Source of the DNA: Welwitschia mirabilis
Taxonomy: Eukaryota; Gnetophyta; Gnetopsida; Welwitschiales
Assembly: GCA_051453625.1 (NCBI GenBank)
Contig: JBOZIK010000001.1
Span: 223,433,182-223,497,181 of the forward strand
Direction: 5' to 3'
Length of the DNA stretch: 64,000 bases
Shown: positions 1 to 12,205 of the stretch, in pieces
Numbering within the stretch: the stretch's first letter is position 1
Layout of the letters: every line of letters starts with the position of its first letter
Notes under the pieces: generated by a model
Database searches by the model: none
What the model was told of the DNA's origin: nothing
What the model saw: the letters and a program-made list of their open reading frames with translations, nothing else
Translations under genes and position numbers: made by a program

Positions 1-129
1 ATGCTTAGTCCATCACACATTTTAGACTTATATCATTATGATCCAGACTTCAAGAATATCTAAGAGAAAGTAAAGAGGCCTTTATAAGGGTATGTTTATA
101 AGGAAATTCATATCCAAGATAAAAGGATT

Positions 130-830
130 ATAGATTATGCATTCCTAAAGGATTAATAAGGTAGAACACATAGTGGAAAAAACATTCTAAAGGCATGTTT
201 AAACATCACAGGTTAGATAAAAATTAAAAACTATTAAAGAGTTCATACAATTAGCTTAACATCTATAAGGATGGACAACAAATAATGTAAAGTTATGTAC
301 ATGTCAAAGAGAAAAGGGAGATTTAACAAATAGGATCTTACATGTCATTGCAAATTCTAATAAAGCTAGAACATGACCTAAGTATGGATTTCATATTAGG
401 CATACCTTTAAAGAGAAGTAATGACTCTATTATGGTAGTCGTGGATACATTTAACAAAATGGAAAACTTTATTTCTTATGCCATAATGAATGATTTTTGA
501 CACATTAATACATTATTCTTTAGAGAAGTTATGCATCTTAAGAGTTATCAAAGATGATAGTTTTAGATAAATTTGTTAAGTATGTTTATCATTTTGGAGG
601 ATTACATGGTACATGATGCATAATGGTTATAGTATTATTTAACATATCATCTATATATAAATACTTAAATAAACTTAAGGAAATATAATATTGGAAGCTT
701 ACTAAGATCAAATGGGAGGATTACTCATTACAGGTAGAATATTTTTATAATAATTTAATGAACATGAGTAGAAAAAATGCCATTTGAGGTAATATACAAT
801 TATCACCTAAGAATGTCAAATATATCACGA
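130..830 (+). pseudogene. Ty3/gypsy (chromovirus-like) integrase remnant
   Basis: Degenerate integrase, the enzyme that inserts element cDNA into chromosomes. The zinc-binding N-terminal region is suggested by a CTCQREKG-like segment near 295-320. The core starts at 374, where one frame reads DLSMDFILGIP, then a VVVDTFNKM segment and LFFREVMHL, the characteristic order of Ty3/gypsy integrase cores. Stops interrupt it (a TGA at about 496, another near 555). Further on, PFEVIYNYH near 780-805 matches the end of the core. No protease or RT is visible upstream because the window starts inside the element. The family call is secure; the lineage is inferred. Confidence 0.8.
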
Positions 831-839
831 ATGTACCAA

Positions 840-1370
840 AACCTTTAACAATGATAAAAGACTATCTAAAGAGAAGTATAGAGATTCATAAATATGTGTA
901 GTAGACTTTTGAAGCATGAAATTCTAAGGATAAAGACACAATGAATAAGTATTAAAGACATGTGGGGTTTAAGAAGGATGAAATAATAATGTCATATCTA
1001 CAAAAGGAAAAATCTTCCACATGAACATAGAACAAGATTAGGTTCCAAAAGATTGGTTCATACAAATGTTTGAAGAATATTTTTACTAATTAGGTATTCT
1101 AAAGAATGTGGGTGTTTCACTCCCATTAAATGATGCTAACTTGTTAGTGTATCATGGAGAACCTATAAATGATGAAGCCTAGATCATAGATTTATAGAAT
1201 TTTAATAAATAGAAGAAAAAGATAGATGGAAAACACATGATTCTTAAAAGCTATAAGAAATATACATGGAGAAAGGTATACAAGGATGACCTAGTCCACT
1301 TACTAAGAGATTATCTAGAAGATGCAATTTGGATTTTAGAGGATAACTACCAAGGATGAGACGTGGAAAT
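840..1370 (+). pseudogene. integrase C-terminus with possible chromodomain
   Basis: Continues the integrase remnant. Around 1085-1160 a frame reads like the segment that precedes the C-terminus (NVGVSLPLNDANLL). At 1255-1360 a frame ends in EDAIWILEDNY, which resembles the acidic-aromatic end of a chromodomain of chromovirus integrases. Frames shift and stops occur. The integrase tail is likely. The chromodomain rests on this short resemblance and is tentative. Confidence 0.4.
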
Positions 1371-1439
1371 TAAAGAAAGAAGAAATACCTTCTTATAATG
1401 GACCACTTTCAAGAAATGAAGAATGATATAAGATCATCC

Positions 1440-1960
1440 TTATAAAATAAAATTAATATGTGTTTACATTATTTATGAACATATTTGTTAAGGTTTTAGT
1501 ATGATTATATGAAAAATAAATTTACCATTTGTAATCATCATGTTGGAAATGATGAGTCATTTAAGTTAGCAAGTTTTGAGAGAATCTAGGTTAAATAAAA
1601 TGCCTTATTTAGAGATAATATAGCTATAAGGAATATGCTATATTTAGAAGCTATGTTTGCTAAAAGGTTAATACTTGAAGATTTCTCTTAAAGCCTTATA
1701 AATAAAGGAGAATGATAGTCTTAAGGGCATCAACATATAGAAGCTAAGGTAAGGATTTTAAAATCCATTATTAAAGAGAGCTCAAGGAAGCCTTGGCAAA
1801 TGTAATTTTATATTACAAGATTGCACTTTTTGTACCATTAATTTAGAGTAATTTTTCATTACCTTTAATACATTATTTCTTTACCCATTTATTCTTTCTT
1901 TTCTATTTCTCACTGAATACACAATTGTAAAAATGATTTTGGGGTTTTTCTTTACATTAA
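1440..1960 (+). repeat. possible 3' LTR of the upstream gypsy element
   Basis: Non-coding stretch directly after the integrase/chromodomain remnant, where a 3' LTR is expected. It contains a TATA-like element (CTTATAAATAAAGG, about 1689-1702) followed by an A/T-rich and then T-rich segment as in LTR R/U5 regions. No second copy lies in the window to define its ends, so the limits are approximate. Confidence 0.3.
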
Positions 1961-2129
1961 TTATACAATTCTTCTACTAGAGATATGGCTACTAAAGTAT
2001 TTTAAAGTTGTTTATTTTAACATGAAATCTTTAAAAATGTCTATTCATATTATAAAATCTATCAAAATTTTAAAAACTTAGGTAGCATTTCTAGGAGAGA
2101 TATAATGCCCCTTCAAATAATTATAGAAG

Positions 2130-2890
2130 GTAAACCTTTTGATGTAAAGATATAGATTTTTAAGGCACTTCTTCATCTTTCTTTGGTTATTGATATATCC
2201 TGATATGTGTTGTTTAAGTTATTAAATGGATATTATCCTTATAGACATGATAAATAAAATAGTTGTAAAGCTCATTTATGAGAATATACCATCTAAGTTT
2301 GACATTCCTAAAGCCCTTATTAGTGATGGAAGTATTCATTTTTGTAATTAAATCCTAGAAAAATATCAAAGAAATGTGGCATATCACCTCTAAATTTATG
2401 GCTTGACTAAAAGAGTTAATAAAAAAATAAAAAATATCCTAAAAAACATCTAAATAGATAGAAATTATTTGTCACTAAGTCTTAAGTGGTGCACTTTAGG
2501 AATATAGAAGTAATCATAAATCATCTTTAGGCATGACTTCTTATAGATTAATCTATAAGAAATCCTATCACCCCTAGTTGAATTGGAGCATAAATCATGA
2601 TTAATAATAAAATACCTTAGTTTTAATCTATAAATCTTAGGAAATTGAGTTAAATGAATACAAGAACTCCAAAATGAAACCTATAAAAATACAAAAATTT
2701 GTAATGAAAGAATGAAAGTATTCCATGATAAACATATGCTAAGGAAAAATTTTGAACATAATAAGTTAGTTGTTCTTTGTGGCTCTAGACTACATAAATG
2801 TTATATAAAACTTGCATCTAGATGAATTAGTCTATTTTGAGTCTTAGAAGCCTTTTTATATTTTTATTACAATTTTAAGCCTTAAGTATA
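2130..2890 (+). pseudogene. Athila/Tat-type Ty3/gypsy integrase remnant
   Basis: A second gypsy integrase, of a different lineage from the one upstream. Recognisable pieces in order are a SDGSIHFCN segment near 2320-2350, PLVELEHKS near 2573-2600, a KNTKICNERMKVFHDKH segment near 2683-2735, LRKNFE and VVLCGSRL near 2740-2800, then LASR. This order and wording is typical of the Athila/Tat integrase C-terminal half, which lacks a chromodomain. Frames shift several times and many stops occur, so it is dead. The same region is better preserved on the minus strand at 52,560-53,600. Confidence 0.8.
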
Positions 2891-2904
2891 ATCATTTATT
2901 TAAA

Positions 2905-3050
2905 TTCAATGGCTTAATGGTACAAGTTTTCATCCATCCATGATAATAGGTCATACTTAAATCCTATTCCCTTAACCTAGCTCTCTATAGATGTGTGTGC
3001 ATGTACATGATGGCATGTGTGTTTAAAAAAATTAAAAAATAAATAAAAAT
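2905..3050 (+). repeat. possible tRNA-derived SINE
   Basis: Starts with a TGGCTTAATGGTACAAG segment resembling an RNA polymerase III A box. About 40 bases on comes GGTCATACTTAAATCC, a possible eroded B box. It ends in a TG-rich stretch followed by an A-rich tail (about 3022-3050). This resembles plant SINE organisation, but both boxes deviate and no second copy or target duplication was found. Confidence 0.25.
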
Positions 3051-3541
3051 GGGTTAACTAAGTTAAATTGTTTTTCATATAATAAATGATTTTGAATTAT
3101 GTAAAATCTTAGGATTTATCTTGGTTAATGCTTAGATTTATGATAAGTATATTACGTACCTAGCTCATTTATAGAACATTAATCTCTTAGGTTCCTCTCA
3201 TTTCTTAGTCAATTATACAGATATTGGACTTAAAACTTATCTACTTGCATATCATTTCTCATCTCTTTATGTTATGTACTCATCATACCATAAATTAAGC
3301 CTATTATTACATCTATAAGGTAATGCACATCTAATCTAGAAGCTAGATCTGTTATGATGAGAAAATGTTGATACAATATGTAAGAAACATAATAACTCTT
3401 TATAAATGAAGAAATGTCTTAATTAAATTCACCTATCAAAGTTGGATGCAAGTTAGAGGAGCCTTTTTCTCTCAATAAAACCATTATTTAATGTAAATGA
3501 TAGAGTTAGAAATGTCACAATATGCTATATATAATTATAAT

Positions 3542-3766
3542 TATTAGTACATCTAGATATAGATGTATTGAAAGAGACAAGTAACATGAAATCATTAGAT
3601 GACATCATCAGAGTGATGTGGTTATTAGGTAAAAATTAAAAAAACACCACACATATCAGATCATGTAACTCAAGAATATGTATCTTTCTATAAGCTCACC
3701 AAGGATTACTAATAATATTAATTGATTGTAAAGTTATTAATCACTAATGACTTACATTCATTAACA
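3542..3766 (-). repeat. 3' LTR of the 3.5-7.0 kb element
   Basis: Aligns with 6749-6978 along its length, best over the CATTAGATGACATC block at about 3596-3609 (copy at about 6801-6814) and the AATATTATTAAT-type block. Its start (minus strand TG at 3766) directly follows a purine tract. Confidence 0.7.
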
Positions 3767-3767
3767 T

Positions 3768-3779
3768 CCCCCTTTTTAG
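3768..3779 (-). promoter_or_regulatory. polypurine tract
   Basis: On the minus strand this reads CTAAAAAGGGGGAT just before the LTR TG. It is the plus-strand DNA primer site of reverse transcription and fixes the element's orientation. Confidence 0.7.
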
Positions 3780-4201
3780 GATTATGGGGTGTAAAAAAAC
3801 ATGCCACAGAAAAAACTCATAAAATTCTACTATTATGAGCAATATTTTCATGTTATTATGTACGTTCTTAGTTTACATTTTTCATAAGGTTTCACAGAAT
3901 GCAATACATCACTTTGTAAACATTTAGATTATTTACTTAAACAATGATACTAAGATGAATAATATATAATTTAAATTTAGTATTTTTTGGTTCTATATTA
4001 ATAAAATTTCCAAGAAACACATTATGTCTTAAACTTGTGTTATCCCATTGTTAACAATATAACTATATACACAAGCCCATATAGTATATCATATATTGTA
4101 AAACCTTATGTCCATGATGATCATAAAAAGTATAGATAGTGTTCTAAAGGTATTTACTTGATACCAAATAATGAGTTCTTAGTCAACTACTTCTAGGTAA
4201 C

Positions 4202-4521
4202 TGTTATAACCCACATTTTGTAAGCTTTAATTAATAGGGTTTCTAAAATATGTAAAACATTTTGATATTAATTTTAANNNNNNNNNNNNNNNNNNNNNNN
4301 NNNNNNNNNNNNNNNNNNNNNNNNNNNNNNNNNNNNNNNNNNNNNNNNNNNNNNNNNNNNNNNNNNNNNNNNNNNNNAGTAATAATTGTGTTTTCTAATT
4401 ATTTAAATCTTATAATGTGTTAATAGAGTCTAATTAGGACTTGATCCTAGGTTCCGTTGTGCATGATAATTAAAAAAAAATAATTATGGTTAATTAGGGT
4501 AATTAAAGTTGGGGTGTTACA
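4202..4521 (-). mobile_element. solo LTR with intact target-site duplication
   Basis: Bounded by TG at 4202 and CA at 4521 and flanked by a perfect 5-bp direct repeat GTAAC (4197-4201 and 4522-4526). Read on the minus strand it starts TGTAACACCCC and ends GGGTTATAACA, termini common in plant LTR retrotransposons. No PBS, PPT or coding region is inside, although 100 bases are unknown (4278-4377). It sits inside the older 3.5-7.0 kb element and is therefore younger. A solo LTR left by LTR-LTR recombination is the simplest reading; a very small non-autonomous element is the alternative. Confidence 0.75.
4278..4377. other. assembly gap (100 N)
   Basis: Exactly 100 N, likely a default gap size, inside the solo LTR. 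Confidence 0.99.
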
Positions 4522-6731
4522 GTAACATAATTTCATAGAATTTTAAATGATAATATGATTGCACTTAGAAATACAACCTCTAGTATATAACACCCTAGGA
4601 CATACAACCCATTCATGAGCTAGCATGGATATCAAACTTCCATGGTTAATAGCATTCTTATAAAATTTTTCTATGGTACCACCACCCTTATTTAGGAGCA
4701 ACAAGAAGACAAAAATTATTTCATGGTAAAATGATGATGTGCATAAAACACATATTCGACTTATAGGTTAAACTTAAACATAACATTAGTATAGACTTAT
4801 ATTCATAGGTTCCATATTATTGAATCAGTCTTACAACTTTTAAATTTATAAAACTTATTAATACCAATTCTTGATTAGCATTTTATTACTTATTATTATT
4901 TTGAAGAGTATATTTTATTGTATTAAATTTAAATGTTTATTATGTAACATAAAAAACAAACTAATGTTTTTAAAATCATATGCTTTATTATAGAAATCTA
5001 TATATAATACATCCTTTTTTAGTGAATGGTACTTATAAAAACTATATCATACTAAGAAAAATAAGGATTACACAGATCCTCTAATACAACTAGAATAATC
5101 AAGAAAAGTTATAATAAAGGATTGCATTTTTACTTCAGAAGTTAAATATAAGTCTCTTCTTCAAAATATTCACTTTTAGAGTAAGATCTAATAGTAGGTT
5201 CTACAACAAGTGCCATAATATGTGAAACTATGGCCAAACCTTTAATTTATGTTAACATTGAAATATATCCAAGTCTATTTTTATTCCCCTTGAGTTATGC
5301 TAGAAATTCTTCTAGAATTTCTCCTCTCAAGGGTTGCTAGAAAGAAGATCACTAAGAAGCATATAGCTAAGGCTGTCTCTCTGTAGTTTATACTATAGAT
5401 TGTAGTTCATGAAGAGTGTTCTATAGTTTCTTTAATAGAGAAGATGGGACTAGTATTTTTCTCCTTAGGTTATCTTTAGGACCAAAAACTAGCATGTCAT
5501 TTCCTTCATGCGTTTTGATCTTAAGAACATACCTTCTTTATTCTAGAGTAGTTTTGTAAATCCACACTACTACAACCATAGAAATAATCTCAATAATAAA
5601 AATAGTTCCTAGTTTTTTCAATAAGTCCTTGTTTTTGAATTAATTCAATATTCTCATATAAATTCATTATGATAATTTTATCCTAAGAGATATCATTTCT
5701 TATATGATGTCCCTTTAAAATAAACCATGTTTTGGATCATGGCATTATCTTTCCATTATTACTTAAAAATTCCTCTAATTAATAAGTATTAGTATCTTTT
5801 TGAAGTGGTATTTCAATAAATCTATAGTAATTTTTAATTATTTGATTAAAATATTCTAGAGAGAATATTCTATGGAGAACATTTTCATTATTTCTATTTT
5901 GGTTTAATTAGAGATCTTATACTTCGCCTAAAATAGATTGAGTTACATAGAACTAAAGTTACACATTATGCTCCTAATGAGATTAATGTTTAATAGAAGT
6001 TTTTGAAATATACCTTATGGAGGCAACATTATGGTTATATCCTTATACATCCCTAAAGTAAGTCTTATGAAAGCATTATCTATTACTTCTATTGAAAGCA
6101 GATAGTAACCAGATAATGCAAGGCCTCTTACATACTCTATTGGTTATATATATCCTTTGGATCTAAAGTACAAGAAAATTGATTCATTATTAAGACATTG
6201 CTGGGGATTAAAATACTTACTAATTGATATCCTAATGTGAAGGAAGTTGGGAAAATGAGCTTAGAACTAATAAACCCTTTTTAATAACATCTTATAGGTA
6301 AGACTCATATGATACCATGACAAAAAGCATTGGAAAAACATGATCAATATATTGCAAAGTCAAAAAAATGACTTACTAGTAAAATATCTAGAATGCTATA
6401 CAATTTGAAACAATGTGAAAGTGACAATGGCATTTATGTAATGACTAATATATTACTTCCTACTCATTAGCTCTCATGTAATATAGTAATCTTATATTGA
6501 ATGTGTATTGTTCATGTAATAGCCTTATTAACTTAGCCATTAGTTAGACTTTAAGAGCTTGATCTAACATATCAACTACACTAATCAAAGTAAAAAATTT
6601 TCATAAGTAAAAATGTCCTATTTTACCATTCTCACATGTATAAGAAGACTGGATTGTATTTTTGAAAATAGTACCATCATAACTTTGGGATTATGTGTAT
6701 CTTCATCCATGAAAATTAGATTTTCATGATG

Positions 6732-6749
6732 TAGAGGCTTCGATATCAT
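6732..6749 (-). promoter_or_regulatory. primer-binding site, initiator-Met type
   Basis: On the minus strand it reads TGATATCGAAGCCTCTAC, a mutated form of the TGGTATCAGAGCC primer-binding site common in copia elements. It lies immediately inside the upper LTR. Confidence 0.65.
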
Positions 6750-6978
6750 ATTAGCATAGAAAAGTGTAAATGACTTAGAAGATACTAGCCACATAACATC
6801 ATTAGATGACATCACAAGGATGATGTGATTATTAATTAAAAATAATAAAAACACCATATATATTCTACTACATAACTTATCAATATATGCATTTCTACAT
6901 TAAAGGCTATAATATTAATAAGGAATATTAATAATATTAATCAATAATAAAGTTACTAATAATTTACATTTACTAACA
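6749..6978 (-). repeat. 5' LTR of the 3.5-7.0 kb element
   Basis: Partner of 3542-3766. The minus-strand start TGTTAGTAAATG at 6978 is clear. The other end lies at the PBS and reads CTAATA rather than a canonical CA. Confidence 0.7.
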
Positions 6979-9059
6979 ACTTATATATTAGAAATCATAA
7001 GTAATCTTGTTATAACTAGTTTAAGTTTTAATCATGATAGGATTTTAAGATGTAAAGTTTTCTAAGTTCGTCAAGATAATAGAACATGTTACTTTTCTTT
7101 ATGTTTCTTTTTATGCATCAGATATGCTTTTAACCTTTAGAAATAAAAAAAGTCATTCTACTTAATACCATCATGACTATTTCACTTCAATGACTAGTAA
7201 TAAATACAATTTCTTGAAATTTATTCTTACTCTTTAATCATGTAAGTAAATGACATGAAGTAATTTTATTAAAAAAGGACTTAAAATTTAGAAGAAAAAT
7301 AAAATTTTAAAAACTTTAAAAAGCGATATTTAAATAATATTTCTAATGCAAAAATGTTGTTAAAGTTCTAATTTTCATGATTTTAAGAATTTTGAACCAA
7401 GTTGCGAGTGATTCAAGTCCTTTGCAAGATATCTGAAGAAGCTTAATCTTGTTAGCCTCCAAATTACTACATTAGATAATTCTTTTATTGTAATTTAGCC
7501 TATTAATTACTTAGCATGACATGAATTTATAGCAATGTATTTATCTTTTTAAGATCAATTTTCAAGAAACTCTATATTCTAAAAATTCTAAAATTAATCA
7601 ATTATTTTATTAAGAAAATGTGGAAATTATTATTTGTTATGCATGTTGCCTTCTTCTTAGGGTTTCTAGGTAATTGTACATGTAAATATCTCCTTTGTAT
7701 CAACGTTTAATACTTAAAATAAATTTTCTTTAGTTAAATTTATTTCATACTTCTAGAAATATTAAGTAGATTAGAGAATTTTATCATTTTTACAAGGGTG
7801 AATAGAGTAGATTTTTAAGGAGATTCTAGTTTAATCTCTACTATTACTAGCATGCCTAAGCCCTCTTATATTTATTTTTTAAGGATTCTATAGGAGTTAC
7901 GGACAGTGATATATGATTATCCTATGATAACTTTGTGATTAAAGCTAGTGATACAAGCAAGAATTTATTATAATGCCACATTATAAAAGCACATAAAATC
8001 TTTATTTATCTTATAAGAATCATATCCCTTAGGATGCAACATACTATATGTTTTTTTATTATGAATGAGAAAATAAATGACATAGAAAAAACTAGTACAT
8101 TATTCATAAACTGCATTATCATAATTATTATCCTTCTAAAGTTAAAGGGATTAGGTGTGCTCGCTAGCCATTAATTATAGTTATATCTGACAGATTAAGA
8201 TAGGAATATTATGCAAATGAGATAATTCATAAGATGTAATTGGTAGTCTAATATTGGACACTCATTAACTGCTCCTCTTAGTTATAGCTACTCACTCCAA
8301 GTAGACTACTTATTTTAGCTATATCCTTGTTCTTCTACCCCTTCATGTTTACCTTTATAAAAGTATTTAAGAATAAAATTTATTAATAGAGAATTCATAG
8401 CTTAAATATGATAGGTTCTTATAGGAGGTGCTGCAAAAAAACAGATCAAAGACTAAGAAATTAATAGGTGGAATAAAGGAATACATGGAATAACAAAGAT
8501 AGAAGAGAATTTGAGCAATCTCATGCTTTACATTGCTCTCTTACTCATTTAAATTTACATTTTATATTTTTGGTCTATTAGATCAAAACTTCTCTCTCCT
8601 ATTATTTTCTTATATATATATTCATATATATCTATGCTACTAATAAAAATTTTTCATCTTTCTTTCTATGATATAATATGTATTTGAAATTCTTAAATAC
8701 GCTACTTACCTATTTTAGAGGCTATTATGTGAGATAATATATGACATAATCCATCTTTTTTCTACATTTAATATCATTTTATGCCATCTTTTTTAGATAT
8801 CCTTACATGTTTTCTCATGAAAACATCACTCATAGTAGGTTACAAGGTGTTAATTAAGAAATTTTTAGTAAATTTTGTAAATCTATCTATAATAATAATG
8901 ATAATAATAATTAAAAATTAAAAAACTTGACAAGTATGAAAAACATTAAAAATAAAAACTTTTTAGTATTTAGTATTAAAAAGATAAGATCTTTGAATGC
9001 TTATTAGACTACTAATTAAAGGCATATAATATTTGGAAAGAACCTTCTTCAGTTAGATA
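6979..9059. other. AT-rich DNA without recognised features
   Basis: No protein domain or paired terminal repeat seen. A short segment at about 8320-8540 has a TATA-like CTTTATAAAAG (8353-8363) followed by a pyrimidine-rich stretch, which could be a decayed LTR without a partner. Simple TAA/AAT runs occur near 8890-8915. Confidence 0.5.
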
Positions 9060-11205
9060 AACACTATTCCATCTATAATATAATATTAATTATGTTTATT
9101 CAAAGTTGGGTGGCCTAGTTGGTATTCTTTGAGCTGGTTAAAGAAAGGAAAAGAGAGGGTTATTTTATCATTATCTTAAATAAGAAAATTATGCTTGATA
9201 TAAGGTATGTGATAGACCTTATAAAATTATTCCCACCTTATTATACAATTATAAAAATAAATACTTGTTTAAAGGAAAAGTTCCTCTTATTCTTATGTCT
9301 ATATCCTTCCTTAATGAAGATTGGGCAAGAATAAAATTCAAAATAAAATCTCTATTATTAGAACCTATATGTAGTCATCTAATAAGTGCTTAATCCTTTA
9401 TTTCATTAAACTTCTAAGAAATTTTCTAATAAAAATAAACAATCTACAAAACACTACACTTCATAATAGAATTTTTGCATTACAATAAATAATTATTTGA
9501 GATCTTAAATTACAAGATAAATTCTTGTTCTAGAAGGTAAATCTGAATACAAATCTTTGCTCATAAATTAATATAAATTATTTTGGACCTCTAAGTGCTT
9601 CAAATATATGCACGAATCTAAGCAACAAGTATGAAAATATCACTTCATTTGAACTGCAACACCTTACTCATCTAACAGCCTTCTTTAGGTCCTACACATG
9701 CAAGCATAACATGAGAATTGCAACCTTTAGAGTTCCTAGTATGATCCATAATAAGTTTTTAGGTAAGTAGGATTTTCAAGCTCAAGATAAGATCCTCAAG
9801 AAAATCGAATGTGACCAAAACCTCATAGAAGATATATATATAAAAAAAAATAGATATACATATCCAAGTCTCAGTAATCTAAGAATGTATAATGAATGGT
9901 ATGCTCTATTAGAAGAAGGTCAAAAATAGTCATTTATCTAGAGGTTCATTCCTATAGATAGTATAAACCCTTTAGATGGGATAAATACTTTAAAGCCATA
10001 AAGCCATCATTTCATACACAACTAGATGGATCACAAACATCACTTTGATCACTTTGAAAACTTACTTCCATGGCCAATGGGAGCCGTTTAGGTGAACCAG
10101 CCCCTAAAGTTGCATAATTCGGATACTTAATGAGGTTTAAAGCATAAAGTTAAATTCACAACCAAGATATTATATGTATAAGAAAAGACTCACATGAACA
10201 AATAAGATAGTAAGAAAAATTCATGAAACATGTAAAAGATGCAAGAATTAATTGGAACATATAAGAAATAGATGAAAGTCCATAAATCATACAAGAAATA
10301 AAATGAAAGCCAAAAACCATACAAGGAAATAATGAAGACCATAACCATATAAGAAATTATATTAAGTCATAAAACCATATAAGAAATTAAAACAAAAGTC
10401 AAGAACCATACAAGAAAATAGATTAAGGCATAAACCATACCAACTATAGGATGAAACTTAGGATCTTGTGAAGAAATGCTCCAAGGCTTTACCAGGCTCT
10501 AAGATTAAGGTCATTAAGATTCAATAGTAAAATCTCTGTAGAGATATGAAATAAGAAGAGAAGAAGGTCCTATTTATAGTAGAGGATGTAGGATATGAAG
10601 AGAAATCATCATAAAAAAGTGGTAAAGGTGGTAGAAGTAGTGTGGTGGAAGTGGTAGAGGTAGTGGAAATGATATAGTGGAACTGGTGAAGGTGGTGGAA
10701 GTGATCAACGTGATGTAGTAGAAGTGGTGGAAGTGGTGTGATAGAAGTGGTGAAGGTGGTAGAAGTGGTGGAAATTCCATTACTTTGTTAAGCCACTAGG
10801 TAGATAATAAATAATGATTATACTTACCATAAATAATAAACCAGACATTAGTAGCAATAACAAAATATTCCATTAAAATGATAGCAGTGATAATTTAAAA
10901 TATTTTTTTAACTTTTACTAAAAATAAAGAAGAATAAAATAATTCTAGACATTAAGCATCTCCATTCAAGTAATTACAAATTCATAACTCATTGGCATTT
11001 TCAAAAATGAGCAATTAAATGAATAAAGCCAAAGCATCAATTACAACCGTTATACAAAAGAAAATAATAATCATGGGACTGTTAGCTATAAAAGAAAACA
11101 TTTAAGAATTAACATAAAATATTAGCCTTATAAAATTTCATGTTCTTTTTTAACTTATTTAGCAAGATATTTTGAACTTAAACCTTGATCGTTAAAAATT
11201 TGTGA
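9060..11205. repeat. unclassified ~2.1 kb dispersed repeat, copy 1
   Basis: Aligns end to end with 20,359-22,385 in the same orientation, starting at a shared CTATTCCATCTATAATAT and ending at a shared GTTAAAAATTT segment. It contains a block of imperfect ~26-32 bp repeats built on AACCATACAAGAAAT (10,255-10,441), a TATA-like CTATTTATAGTAGAGG near 10,570, and a GTGGAAGTGGT minisatellite. The open frame at 9119-9334 is not supported by the second copy. It joins gypsy gag DNA at its right end. It could be a long LTR, a non-autonomous element or part of one; termini and target duplications are not evident. Confidence 0.65.
10617..10778. repeat. GTGGAAGTGGT-type minisatellite
   Basis: About 160 bp of imperfect 9-12 bp units such as GGTGGAAGTGGT and GGTAGAAGTGGT. 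The matching place in repeat copy 2 (about 21,907-21,950) has only some 45 bp, so the array has expanded or contracted since the copies separated. The minus-strand open frame across it (His/Pro/Ser-rich) is a by-product of the repeat. Confidence 0.85.
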
Positions 11206-11209
11206 TATG

Positions 11210-11650
11210 ACCTTTCTCCATCCTTTAAGAGGTTTTCTCTTGGAAACTAAAAATTGGCAAAATATTTTATCTCTTCAAACTAATCTACTTCTGCTTACTC
11301 CCATGATAAATTTGCTTCTTTAACAGGTTGATGAGTAGTAAAATTAAATAATTCTAATGTGATTTACATATAAATCAACTATGCTTCTACATCTGCCATG
11401 TTTTTAACACCTTTGAAAGTTGGATGATTCATCCTCTTAAATTGCATCATCATTTTCTTAGTAAAGTTGCCATCTTTCCTATCATTGTTTTACTCTTGAA
11501 GTTTACCCACTAAGTTGTAAACTACTTTAACTAATATTGTAACTTTAGTTGATCTATTTACTACCCTTCTTAGGGTCATGTTAATCTTGTAAAAATTAAA
11601 CTACTCATATAACAACCTAAAGTTAATGATAGTTAAGCCAAGTGAATTCA
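11210..11650 (-). pseudogene. Ty3/gypsy gag remnant
   Basis: On the minus strand, about 100 bases after a primer-binding site, a frame includes FKRMNHPTFKG, which matches the beginning of the capsid region of plant gypsy gag (the usual FLRMNPPTF-like motif). It continues with VEA, a THQPVKEANLSWE segment and an FPRENLL segment. Position, orientation and motif agree with the 5' part of gag. Stops and frame changes make it non-functional. It is cut off at about 11,205 by the dispersed repeat, so the rest of its gag-pol is not seen. Confidence 0.6.
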
Positions 11651-11749
11651 CAAACCTCATAGTAGTTACACGTAGTGAGTTTGCAACCTATCCTTTGATA
11701 TCAAATTGTAACACCTTAAATTTATATAGGTGAAAACTTCAAACTCTTT

Positions 11750-11778
11750 GCTCTAATACCAAAATGTAATATCCCTAT
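11750..11778 (-). promoter_or_regulatory. primer-binding site and LTR edge of the gypsy element, split by element E
   Basis: On the minus strand the LTR edge GGGATATTACA is followed by TTTTGGTATTAGAGC, an initiator-Met-type primer site. The LTR sequence stops at 11,778, where element E begins, and should resume at 18,508. Confidence 0.6.
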
Positions 11779-12204
11779 TGTAATGTTCCAAAATTACGTT
11801 TAATTAAGTAATTATTATTAAGTACAATTAAAGTACTTTTAAGGATAATGATTGCATAATGAAAGGGTGTGACCCTTGGATTTGTAATATTGTATACCTT
11901 AATTATGTTATTTAAGCCTACGACATTAGGTGAGGATGGATAAACTAGGTGGATGTAATCAATGACAACCTTGGTTGATCCTCAAGGGTCCTAGGAGGGG
12001 AACCAAGGTCATAGTCCACATCTTTACGTATAACCACTAGTCCAAGGCTGTTGTCTAATGATGAGGAATGTAATCCATTGTTTACGATAATAAAGTCCAC
12101 ATTTTATCAAAGTATTCCTTATTATTATTACTGATTCTGGCATAATATTTATATGTCCTTGTTTATAATGAAATGAACTTAAAATGGTAAAAAGGAACAT
12201 TACA
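11779..12204 (+). repeat. 5' LTR of element E
   Basis: 426 bp, TG...CA, aligned along its whole length with the 425-bp 3' LTR. Contains an AAAGGGTGTGACCCTT palindrome-like block near 11,861-11,876 that is conserved in both LTRs. Confidence 0.9.
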
Positions 12205-12205
12205 T

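Larger units (their letters stand above)
3542..6978 (-). mobile_element. LTR element with ~225-230 bp LTRs (copia-type signals)
   Basis: Two direct repeats, 3542-3766 and 6749-6978, frame this element. Read on the minus strand the LTR begins TGTTAATGAATGTAAG in one copy and TGTTAGTAAATGTAAA in the other. Just inside the upper LTR is an initiator-Met-type primer-binding site, and just before the lower LTR is a polypurine tract, so orientation is minus. The internal ~3 kb has no protein domain I can recognise, so it is either a heavily decayed copia element or a non-autonomous derivative. A solo LTR was inserted into it later (4202-4521). No clear target duplication flanks the outer ends. Confidence 0.7.

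Noticed and set aside
9119-9334. 71-codon plus frame, and the TGGCCTAGTTGGT just upstream as a SINE A box
   Set aside because: The frame is broken in repeat copy 2, and no B box follows at the right spacing.
10574-10780. Minus frame rich in Pro, Leu, His and Ser
   Set aside because: It is the reverse reading of the GTGGAAGTGGT minisatellite and is not kept in the second repeat copy.
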